Shown piece by piece: positions 7,164 to 12,428 of a stretch of 12,428 nt of DNA. Each line of letters begins with the position of its first letter. The first letter of the stretch is position 1. The translations under genes were made by a program, and so were the position numbers. The stretch is from an uncultured Erysipelotrichaceae bacterium. Lineage in GTDB: Bacteria; Bacillota_I; Bacilli_A; Erysipelotrichales; Erysipelotrichaceae. The notes beneath the pieces are model-generated. The model was given only the letters and a program-made list of their open reading frames with translations. It was not told the origin of the DNA and did no database searches. The stretch covers positions 1 through 12,428 of the forward strand of contig OMUX01000365.1 in assembly GCA_900314345.1 (NCBI GenBank), written 5' to 3'.

Positions 7164-7634
7164 TTATTTTACGGAAACGATCAGAACCTGATACGGCTTC
7201 TTGACGTTGACATCAACCTTCTGGCCTGCCTTCTTGTCAAGGATTGCATGTGCCAGCGGTGTCTCGTTGGAAATCCTGCCGGCCAGCGGATCAGCTTCGG
7301 TGGAACCGACGATGGTGTATTCTCCCTCTTCCTTGGTATCCAGGAACTGGAGCTTTACCGTGGAACCGATGTGAACAGTCTTGGATCCGCCCTTGTTGGA
7401 GATGATCTCATAATTCTTCAGCATCGCCTCCAGGTCAGCGATCCTGCTTTCCACCTGTGCCTGCTTATCTCTGGCAGCGTCATAGTCGGCGTTCTCGGAA
7501 AGGTCGCCCAGGGAACGTGCTTCCTTCAGTTCTGCCTTGACCTCTTCACGGACGACGTGAACGAGGTTCTCATATTCATCCTGCAGTTTCTTCAGACCTT
7601 CTTCGGTCACATAAATCTTGTTGCTGTCTGCCAT
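7164..7634 (-). CDS. greA: Transcription elongation factor GreA
   Basis: A 156-residue GreA, normal length. It enters the RNA polymerase secondary channel and stimulates cleavage of the 3' end of backtracked RNA, restarting stalled complexes. The N-terminal coiled-coil hairpin spans about 9-80; its tip carries the family signature GDLSENADYDAARDKQ at 43-58 with the acidic pair Asp44 and Glu47 that coordinates catalytic magnesium. The C-terminal FKBP-like globular domain contains TIVGSTEADPLAGRIS and SNETPLAHAILDKKAG, both strongly conserved. I chose ATG 7632-7634 because AAGGAGA sits immediately upstream (7639-7645) and homologues begin near this residue; an upstream in-frame start would run into the udk stop. 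The gene follows udk with a 24-base gap, the same order as in B. subtilis. A -10-like TATAAT overlapping the udk stop may give it its own promoter. Confidence 0.97.
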   Translation of the reverse strand: MADSNKIYVTEEGLKKLQDEYENLVHVVREEVKAELKEARSLGDLSENADYDAARDKQAQVESRIADLEAMLKNYEIISNKGGSKTVHIGSTVKLQFLDTKEEGEYTIVGSTEADPLAGRISNETPLAHAILDKKAGQKVDVNVKKPYQVLIVSVK

Positions 7635-7657
7635 AATATCTCCTTTTTTGCCAGTCA

Positions 7658-7663
7658 ATTATA
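7658..7663 (-). promoter_or_regulatory. Possible -10 element for greA overlapping the udk stop codon
   Basis: A perfect TATAAT hexamer on the minus strand whose TAA is the udk stop codon. It predicts a start near 7651 and a leader of about 17 bases containing AAGGAGA. There is no TGn extension, and the best -35 at 17 bases (TAGCAT) matches at three of six positions, so support is modest. Confidence 0.4.
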
Positions 7664-8291
7664 CCGCCGTATGATGGATGATGCTACTGATTTTTGTGTT
7701 CAGAAGGTCGATGGCTACATGGTTTTCGCCGCCTTCGGGAATGATCACATCTGCATACCGCTTGCTAGGTTCAATGAAGCTTTCATGCATGACGCGGACT
7801 GTGTTGACATACTGGTTCACTACGGAATCCAGCGTTCTTCCGCGTTCCTTGACATCCCTGACCAGCCTTCTGATGAAACGGATGTCCGCCGGGGTATCCA
7901 CGAAGATCTTGATGTCCAGAAGATTGCGAAGCTTCTCATCCTCAAGCACGAACAGTCCTTCCAGCACGATGACATCCGCCGGCCAGCACTTTTCCGTGAT
8001 GCCGGAACGGGTATGGGCAACAAAGTCATACGTCGGCTTCTCAACAATCTGTCCGTTCATCAGTTCATGGATCTGCTCGATCAGAAGATCGTTGTCAAAG
8101 GCAAAGGGATGGTCATAGTTTGTCTTGAGACGCTCTTCCATGGGCATGTCCGACTGGTCCTTGTAGTAGTCATCCTGCCGCAGGATCAGAACGGATTTTT
8201 CATCCGAGAATTCATCCTTGATGCGCTGTGAGACACTCGTCTTGCCCGAGGCACTGCCTCCGGCAATCCCGATGATGATCGGCTTTGTCAT
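7659..8291 (-). CDS. udk: Uridine kinase
   Basis: A 210-residue uridine/cytidine kinase of the P-loop NTPase fold. It phosphorylates uridine or cytidine to UMP or CMP in pyrimidine salvage, in the cytoplasm. The Walker A motif [12 protein letters not shown] occupies about residues 8-19. It is followed by [13 protein letters not shown], the conserved substrate-binding segment, then [19 protein letters not shown] and [10 protein letters not shown], all hallmarks of bacterial Udk. [24 protein letters not shown] is the lid/arginine-rich region, and [15 protein letters not shown] near the C-terminus is also conserved. Length is typical. The ATG at 8289-8291 shares ATGA with the stop of the Nudix gene, a four-base coupling overlap, and has AGAGGA about eight bases upstream. 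The gene lies just before greA, as in B. subtilis and many other Bacillota. Confidence 0.97.
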   Translation of the reverse strand: MTKPIIIGIAGGSASGKTSVSQRIKDEFSDEKSVLILRQDDYYKDQSDMPMEERLKTNYDHPFAFDNDLLIEQIHELMNGQIVEKPTYDFVAHTRSGITEKCWPADVIVLEGLFVLEDEKLRNLLDIKIFVDTPADIRFIRRLVRDVKERGRTLDSVVNQYVNTVRVMHESFIEPSKRYADVIIPEGGENHVAIDLLNTKISSIIHHTAV

Positions 8292-8752
8292 AGTGGATTC
8301 CTCTCTTCGTGGCGGATCAGGTTCCCGTCTGTGTCATAGTATAAATCCAGGATGAATGATTCCGCATCCCTTTTCATCAGTTTTGCAAGGAAGATCCGGT
8401 CTCCTTCCCACATGGGAAGATCCATGACCTTGTCCTCTTCAATCCATGCAAGCGTGCCTTCATCACATGCATGCATCTCACCTTCGTACGCACTTGAGGC
8501 ATACACCGTAATGACTTCATCGGCATGTTCATAGTGGAAATACACCAGGCCGCATGCACGCAGATTGAGGAGGGTGAGCCCTGTTTCCTCCAGGAACTCA
8601 CGCCTTGCGCACTGTTCCATGGTCTCCCCGGCTTCCTTCTTCCCCCCGACGCCGATCCACTTTCCATGGTTGACATCGTTCGCTTTCACATTGCGGTAAA
8701 GTAGAAGCCACTTTCCATCATTGATCAGATAGACACAGCTGCTTTCCTGCAT
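8288..8752 (-). CDS. Nudix hydrolase, MutT/8-oxo-dGTP diphosphatase-like
   Basis: A 154-residue Nudix hydrolase. The complete Nudix box G-x5-E-x7-REFLEETGL runs from Gly37 to Leu59 (with Glu43, Arg51, Glu52, Glu55 and Glu56), so the metal-binding catalytic site is intact. The preceding [14 protein letters not shown] and the later [15 protein letters not shown] and [20 protein letters not shown] segments resemble the group annotated as 8-oxo-dGTP diphosphatases, which hydrolyse oxidised nucleoside triphosphates; the real substrate cannot be told from sequence. Its start codon overlaps the mltG stop by one base (TGATG) and its stop overlaps the udk start by four (ATGA), so the three genes are tightly coupled. 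It sits where B. subtilis has yrrM and the U32 genes yrrN/yrrO. A GGAG about ten bases before the ATG is the only ribosome site seen. Confidence 0.88.
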   Translation of the reverse strand: MQESSCVYLINDGKWLLLYRNVKANDVNHGKWIGVGGKKEAGETMEQCARREFLEETGLTLLNLRACGLVYFHYEHADEVITVYASSAYEGEMHACDEGTLAWIEEDKVMDLPMWEGDRIFLAKLMKRDAESFILDLYYDTDGNLIRHEERNPL

Positions 8753-9849
8753 CAGTGCACCACTCCGTACTGCGCAACGTTGGCATTGTGCTCCTCCAGC
8801 GTCTTTGCATAGTGGATCTCACCGGTCTTCACATCCGCCATGAAATAGTAATAGCCTTCCATGGAAGAATCCGGATGCAGCACGGCATTCAGTGCCTCCG
8901 CACCAGGGTTCATGATCGGTCCGGGCGGCAGTCCCTGATGGAGATACGTATTGTACGGGCTGTCCAGCTTGCTGTTGACCTCGCATGCCATCCAGCTCTG
9001 CGTGCTCTTGTCCAGGTCCAGCGCATAGCATACCGTGACGCTGGACTGCAGCGGCATCTGTGCATTCAGACGGTTGTAGAACACCTGGGCTACCTTTGCC
9101 ATATCCTCTGGAGAGCTGGCCTCATACTGCACGATGGATGCCAGGGTGTAGATCTGATGCACAGACCATGAACTTACGCTGATGTCATCCTTGAACTGAT
9201 CGTATTCCACAAGCGTCTGGTCCAGGATCTTCTCCGTGACGGTCTTTGCGTCAGTTTCCGGATAGAAGGAATAGGTATCCGGTGCCAGATATCCTTCCAG
9301 ATAGCATCGTACATTCTCACTGAACATCTCTTCACTCAGGAACGGATATTTCTCAGACAAGGAGCGGATATAATCTGCATCATTCCACAGGGCAATGAGC
9401 TCATCATACGTTACATTGGTGGCTTCGCTGATCTTGGTGGCAATGTCCTTGCACCAGTCGCCTTCAATGATCGTGATCTTCGCTTCATCGATGATGGCAT
9501 TGCTCTGATCACTGATCGTATCCATGATCTCCTGTGTGGTCATTGCCGGTGACAAAGAGAAATCACCCGCATACACGGTCTTGTTTCCGTTGAGTGCCAT
9601 ATAGTAGTAAGCCGCATTGGCGGAACGGATCAGACCTGCTTCCTCCAGACCTGCCGTCACCTGTTTCAAAGAGGAGTCTGCACTGACGGTATACCGTACA
9701 GCTTCCCCTTTCTCTGCCACGGGACGCAGCTGTTGTTTGTAATGAAACACAAAAATGCCGGCAGTCAGTGCCAGCACGATCAGAATGAGCAGGATCAGCC
9801 TGCCCACCCTGAGATGTCTTCTCTTTTTATGCCTGCGCTTTTTCGCCAT
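8752..9849 (-). CDS. mltG: Endolytic murein transglycosylase MltG (YceG family)
   Basis: A 365-residue membrane-anchored MltG, which cuts nascent peptidoglycan strands outside the membrane and is thought to set glycan length. The N-terminus is highly basic (MAKKRRHKKRRHLRVGR), then one membrane helix at about 17-36. A LysM-like domain follows at about 52-115, and the YceG catalytic domain from about 125. The motif LASIVQYEASSPEDMAKVAQ contains Glu243, aligned with the catalytic Glu218 of E. coli MltG; the residue two before it is Gln where homologues usually have Glu. VFYNRLNAQMPLQSSVTVCY, SPYNTY and GLPPGPIMNPGAEAL are all conserved. The ATG at 9847-9849 is chosen because of AAGGA just upstream and because the upstream in-frame codon is TTG. 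It overlaps the DUF1292 gene by 23 bases. Position after ireB-ruvX-DUF1292 matches yrrL of B. subtilis. Confidence 0.95.
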   Translation of the reverse strand: MAKKRRHKKRRHLRVGRLILLILIVLALTAGIFVFHYKQQLRPVAEKGEAVRYTVSADSSLKQVTAGLEEAGLIRSANAAYYYMALNGNKTVYAGDFSLSPAMTTQEIMDTISDQSNAIIDEAKITIIEGDWCKDIATKISEATNVTYDELIALWNDADYIRSLSEKYPFLSEEMFSENVRCYLEGYLAPDTYSFYPETDAKTVTEKILDQTLVEYDQFKDDISVSSWSVHQIYTLASIVQYEASSPEDMAKVAQVFYNRLNAQMPLQSSVTVCYALDLDKSTQSWMACEVNSKLDSPYNTYLHQGLPPGPIMNPGAEALNAVLHPDSSMEGYYYFMADVKTGEIHYAKTLEEHNANVAQYGVVH

Positions 9850-10093
9850 CGTCTTCCTTCTGGAATGCACCAAGAACCTCTTCGCACATCTCCAGTTCCT
9901 GCGGGTCTGTTACTTCGTCCATATTCCCGTCTTCATCATAGGAATAGGCATAGACATTGCCCTCTTCATCCTCAGGATCAGTGAACAGGACAAAATGACG
10001 TGTCTCATCTTCGTTGTCAAAGGTGAGCACGATTTCCATCTCGTGTTCCTGGCCGCTGTCATCCGTCAGGATCAGTCTGTTTGTATCATCCAT
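9827..10093 (-). CDS. DUF1292 family protein (YrzB-like)
   Basis: An 88-residue, very acidic protein of the DUF1292 family, found in many Bacillota between ruvX and mltG. The core ILTDDSGQEHEMEIVLTFDN ... HFVLFTDPEDEEGNVYAY is the typical DUF1292 pattern of an L-T-D-E-D-G-x-E start, a 'V-L-TFE' strand and a Y-V-(L/F)-x-x-P/D strand. No membrane segment, signal peptide or catalytic motif is visible, and the function of the family is unknown; constant neighbours suggest a link to ruvX/ireB but that is guilt by association. The ATG at 10091-10093 overlaps the ruvX stop by eight bases (ATGGATGA) and has AAAGGGAA upstream. The C-terminal 23 bases overlap mltG. Confidence 0.9.
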   Translation of the reverse strand: MDDTNRLILTDDSGQEHEMEIVLTFDNEDETRHFVLFTDPEDEEGNVYAYSYDEDGNMDEVTDPQELEMCEEVLGAFQKEDDGEKAQA

Positions 10094-10523
10094 GAATTAA
10101 ATTCCCTTTCTCATCGTGGGTATCCAGATACCGCTGCAATATCGCAACCGCAGCCATCTGGTCTATGACCTTCTTGCGTTTCTTCCTGGAAACATCCGCT
10201 TCCAGCAGGATCTCTTCACTTTCCACGGTTGTCATCCGTTCATCCTGCATGACCACCGGAATGCCGCTTTCCTTTTCCAGCTGTGCACCGAATTCCTCAC
10301 AGATGTGAGCTCTTACACCCTTCTCTCCGGCTGTATGCAAAGGAAGACCGAGGACAATCAGGTCCGGCTTCTCCCGCTCCAGCATCAGGAGCACCTTGTC
10401 CAGTGCTGTGTCATAGTCATCCGGATGAAAGCGGATCGTTTCCACCGTACGGGCAATGAATCCGGTATCGCTGGCGCTGACACCGCATGTCACGCTGCCC
10501 AGATCCAGCCCGACATATTTCAT
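10086..10523 (-). CDS. ruvX: Putative Holliday junction resolvase / pre-16S rRNA nuclease RuvX (YqgF)
   Basis: A 145-residue YqgF/RuvX protein with an RNase H-like fold. E. coli YqgF takes part in maturation of the 5' end of 16S rRNA; a Holliday-junction role has been proposed from its fold. The first strand carries YVGLDLGSVTCGVSASD with acidic Asp7. The next conserved segment is LIVLGLPLHTAGEKGVRA, very close to the usual 'GLP-x-x-x-G-x-x-G-x-R-A'. QDERMTTVES holds Glu95, and KKVIDQMAAVAILQRYL holds Asp121, so the three acidic residues of the active site are present. The ATG at 10521-10523 directly follows the ireB stop (TAAATG, no gap), with GAGGGAGA eight bases upstream. Order ireB-ruvX-DUF1292 is the standard Bacillota arrangement (yrzL-yrrK-yrzB). 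Confidence 0.96.
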   Translation of the reverse strand: MKYVGLDLGSVTCGVSASDTGFIARTVETIRFHPDDYDTALDKVLLMLEREKPDLIVLGLPLHTAGEKGVRAHICEEFGAQLEKESGIPVVMQDERMTTVESEEILLEADVSRKKRKKVIDQMAAVAILQRYLDTHDEKGNLIHG

Positions 10524-10802
10524 TTACTTGTTCTCTCCCTCGTTTTCCTCGAGATAGAAGCGCACCAGTTCCTCGATGATCTCATGACGCTCCACGGACT
10601 GAATGATGCTGCGGGCATTCTTGTGCGAGGAAATGTAGGCAGGATCGTTGGAGATCAGATATCCGGCAAGCTGGTTGATCGCATTGTAGCCTCTTTCCTC
10701 CAGTGCCTCCTGCACCAGCAGAAGCACCTGACGGATGTTCTCCCGTCTGACCTGGTCAGCATCAAAGCTTACAGTCGGTGAAATGTCTCTGTTTTCACTC
10801 AT
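10524..10802 (-). CDS. ireB: IreB family regulatory phosphoprotein (UPF0297)
   Basis: A 92-residue protein of the UPF0297/IreB family (YrzL in B. subtilis). In Enterococcus faecalis IreB is a small dimeric cytoplasmic protein phosphorylated by the PASTA-domain kinase IreK and it dampens cephalosporin resistance. The core [29 protein letters not shown] and the C-terminal [16 protein letters not shown] match the family closely. The N-terminal SPTVSFD aligns with the phosphorylated TDETVRF of E. faecalis: Thr10 corresponds to the second phosphothreonine, whereas the first is replaced and Ser8 is the nearest alternative. ATG 10800-10802 has AGAGGA about eight bases upstream. This is the first gene after the alaS terminator, so it probably heads the operon. 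Regulation by phosphorylation is inferred from the family. Confidence 0.94.
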   Translation of the reverse strand: MSENRDISPTVSFDADQVRRENIRQVLLLVQEALEERGYNAINQLAGYLISNDPAYISSHKNARSIIQSVERHEIIEELVRFYLEENEGENK

Positions 10803-10829
10803 GATCCAATCCTCTGCTTTCTAGGTTTC

Positions 10830-10835
10830 ATTCTA
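10830..10835 (-). promoter_or_regulatory. Possible -10 element for the ireB operon
   Basis: TAGAAT on the minus strand, one mismatch from TATAAT, 27 bases before the ireB ATG, giving a predicted start near 10823. A -35 at 17 bases would be TATACT, a weak match. The gene needs a promoter here because a strong terminator lies just upstream. The hexamer lies in one of two CTAGAA direct repeats 12 bases apart (10819-10824 and 10831-10836). Confidence 0.35.
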
Positions 10836-10862
10836 GAACAAACTCGTGAAAAAGTATATCCA

Positions 10863-10893
10863 GAGAAAAAAGAGAAGCGGACATGCCGCTTCC
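10863..10893 (-). terminator. Intrinsic terminator after alaS
   Basis: On the minus strand a perfect 7-bp stem GAAGCGG / CCGCTTC with a 5-base loop (10874-10892) is followed by TCTTTTTTCTC. It begins about ten bases after the alaS stop. This is a good Rho-independent terminator separating alaS from the ireB operon. Confidence 0.88.
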
Positions 10894-10902
10894 CTGTATT
10901 GC

Positions 10903-12428
10903 TTAAGCCTTTTCGCTGATTGTCTTCTTCACTTCTGCAAGTGCTTCATCGATCTTTGCAGTATCCTTGCCGCCGGCCTGTGCCATATCCGGACGACCGC
11001 CGCCGTTTCCTCCGCAGAGCTGTGCTGCTGCCTTGACGAGATCTCCGGCCTTGAGTCCCTTGGCAATGGCTGCCTTGCCAGCTGCACAGACGAATGTCAC
11101 CTTGCCGTTGTTCTCATTGGCAACGAAGACAATGCCATCCTTCACCTTGTCGCGGATGGTCTCGGCATAGCCCTTGAGGCCGCAGTTGTCCATATCCTTG
11201 AGCTTCAGTGTGACAACAGAGAGATCACCGATCTTCTCTGCTGCAGAAGCCTGTGCCTGCGCATCGGCATTCAGTGCCTTCTGCCTTGCCTCAGCATTTT
11301 CCTTCTTCAGCTGTGCATTTTCATCGAGCAGCTTCTGGATGTGATCCCTGAGACCGTCAACACTCTTCAGCTTCAGCATCGCTGCCATATCGCTCAGTTC
11401 ATCCTGGCTGTGACGGAAGCTTGCATAAGCCTTCATCTTTGTCTCGCAGGTGATTCTTCTGACACCGGAACCAACGGATTCCTCGGAAATGATACGGAAG
11501 ACACCAAGATCTCCGGTATTGGACACATGCGTGCCGCCGCAGAATTCCTTGGAGAAATCACCCATGGAGACAACGCGCACCATGTCGCCGTACTTCTCGT
11601 CAAACAATGCAGTTGCACCGGTCTTCCTTGCCTCTTCAATCGGCAGCACCTGGGTTGTGACAGGCAGATCCTCCTGGATCTTCTCGTTGACGATTTCCTC
11701 GACACGCTTCAGCTGCTCATCGCCCGGCTTCTCAAAGTGCGTGAAGTCGAATCTTCCATAGTCCGGGCAGTTGTAGGAACCAGCCTGGGCAATGTGATCA
11801 CCAAGCACTTCCCTGAGCGCTGCCTGCAGGAGATGCAGGGAGCTGTGGTTCGCCCTTGTCATCTGACGCTTCTCATAGTCATAGGCGCCATGTACTTCAT
11901 CGCCAAGATGCAGGGTTCCTTCGACGTTGACGATATGATGCAGAGGCTGCTTGTGCGGAGCCTTCTTGACATCACTGACATCGCAGCGGAATGCATCATT
12001 CCAGATCTTTCCGGTATCAGCGCACTGTCCGCCGCTTTCTGCGTAGAAGCATGTCTCGCTCAGGATGATGTCTCCCTCATCCTCAAGCTCATCCACCTTC
12101 ACGCCGTCCTTGAACATGCCGATGACCTTTGCCTTGCATTCCCTGTCGGTATAGCCGGTGAACTTTGAATCTTCAACAAAGTCCATCAGATCCTTGGACT
12201 GGCCGTGCATGGACTGCAGGTTGCCACGGGCTTCCCTTGCTCTCTGCTTCTGGGCAGCCATTTCCTTTTCAAAGCCTGCGTCATCCACGGTATATCCCGC
12301 ATCTCCGGCAATCTCGGTTGTCAGCTCACGGGGATAGCCATAGGTATCATACAGACGGAAGACAACCTCACCAGGGAGAACCTTGGTATCCTTGTGTGCT
12401 TCCAGCTCTTCATTGAGCAGTGCTTCAC
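10903..12428 (-). CDS. alaS: Alanine-tRNA ligase, C-terminal part (5' end outside the window)
   Basis: The last 507 residues of AlaRS, open to the right edge; the start and the class II catalytic core are outside. AlaRS charges tRNA-Ala and clears mischarged Ser and Gly. The visible part begins in the tRNA-recognition region (VLPGEVVFRLYDTYGYPREL, about 12340-12385). The editing domain follows: ANHSSLHLLQAALREVLG supplies the HxxxH zinc ligands (His codons at 11845-11847 and 11833-11835) and FCGGTHVSNTGDLG supplies the CxxxH (Cys codon 11539-11541). A coiled-coil linker (HIQKLLDENAQLKKENAEAR) leads to the DHHA1-type C-Ala domain with the glycine loop CGGNGGGRPDMAQAGG. Nothing appears broken. 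An internal Met near 12288 could be mistaken for a start, but the same frame is open and clearly AlaRS upstream of it. A strong terminator follows. Confidence 0.97.
   Translation of the reverse strand, partial: EALLNEELEAHKDTKVLPGEVVFRLYDTYGYPRELTTEIAGDAGYTVDDAGFEKEMAAQKQRAREARGNLQSMHGQSKDLMDFVEDSKFTGYTDRECKAKVIGMFKDGVKVDELEDEGDIILSETCFYAESGGQCADTGKIWNDAFRCDVSDVKKAPHKQPLHHIVNVEGTLHLGDEVHGAYDYEKRQMTRANHSSLHLLQAALREVLGDHIAQAGSYNCPDYGRFDFTHFEKPGDEQLKRVEEIVNEKIQEDLPVTTQVLPIEEARKTGATALFDEKYGDMVRVVSMGDFSKEFCGGTHVSNTGDLGVFRIISEESVGSGVRRITCETKMKAYASFRHSQDELSDMAAMLKLKSVDGLRDHIQKLLDENAQLKKENAEARQKALNADAQAQASAAEKIGDLSVVTLKLKDMDNCGLKGYAETIRDKVKDGIVFVANENNGKVTFVCAAGKAAIAKGLKAGDLVKAAAQLCGGNGGGRPDMAQAGGKDTAKIDEALAEVKKTISEKA

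Noticed and set aside
7152..7178. Inverted repeat GTTTCC/GGAAAC between greA and comEA as a terminator
   Set aside because: The loop is 15 bases, the 3' arm competes with a shorter TCCGT/ACGGA pairing, and no T-run follows on the minus strand.
6612..8231. 539-codon plus-strand frame, the longest antisense one
   Set aside because: It crosses three genuine minus-strand genes (comEA, greA, udk), and over greA and udk it is in complementary register. No family resemblance.
9849..9873. mltG starting at the TTG at 9873
   Set aside because: ATG 9847-9849 has AAGGA at good distance and gives the usual basic N-terminus; the TTG would lengthen the overlap with DUF1292 without support.
10846..12168. 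440-codon plus-strand frame with many Cys, Leu and His residues
   Set aside because: Complementary-register shadow of alaS, which is certain in that region.
10903..12288. alaS beginning at the internal Met at 12288
   Set aside because: The frame remains open to the window edge and the upstream residues are clearly AlaRS, so the gene is simply cut by the window.
1..12428. Defence island, mobile element, CRISPR array or biosynthetic cluster
   Set aside because: No transposase, integrase, repeat array, phage gene or unknown multi-gene block is present; every minus-strand gene belongs to a known family.

Overview
The window is ordinary chromosomal DNA of a Bacillota (Firmicutes) bacterium, about half G+C by eye. 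Gene order and protein type suggest Erysipelotrichia or a nearby lineage, but that placement is an inference with low confidence. All fourteen genes I can support lie on the minus strand, so transcription runs from high to low coordinates. There are no RNA genes, insertion sequences, CRISPR arrays, phage genes or attachment sites that I can see. I did not find an undescribed multi-gene system; the window is a well-packed housekeeping block with a few local oddities.

In transcription order: the 3' part of alaS enters at the right edge and ends at a clear intrinsic terminator. After a ~100-base gap a new unit starts: ireB (UPF0297), ruvX/yqgF, a DUF1292 gene, mltG, a Nudix hydrolase and udk, all touching or overlapping. 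Then come greA (24-base gap, its own possible promoter) and comEA (52-base gap, very strong ribosome site). comEC overlaps comEA by 4 bases. After a 27-base gap with a perfect extended -10 come holA, a UDG-superfamily deoxyinosine-type glycosylase, a long U32/DUF3656 protein of the RlhA type, and mscL, again all overlapping. A terminator ends mscL, and smc begins from its own extended -10 promoter and runs off the left edge.

The right half matches the order alaS-yrzL-yrrK-yrzB-yrrL-...-udk-greA known from Bacillus subtilis. Here a Nudix gene sits where the yrrM/N/O genes would be, and a U32 gene lies further downstream, after holA. The middle is the late-competence block comEA-comEC-holA without comEB. 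Functions represented are translation (alaS), rRNA/tRNA processing or modification (ruvX, U32), cell-wall synthesis and its control (ireB, mltG), nucleotide salvage and sanitation (udk, Nudix), transcription fidelity (greA), DNA uptake (comEA, comEC), replication (holA), base repair (glycosylase), osmotic safety (mscL) and chromosome condensation (smc).

No stretch over 300 bases lacks a gene. The longest non-coding stretches are 10803-10902 (terminator plus possible promoter) and 577-665 (terminator plus promoter). Several very long open frames on the plus strand are codon-register shadows of the minus-strand genes.
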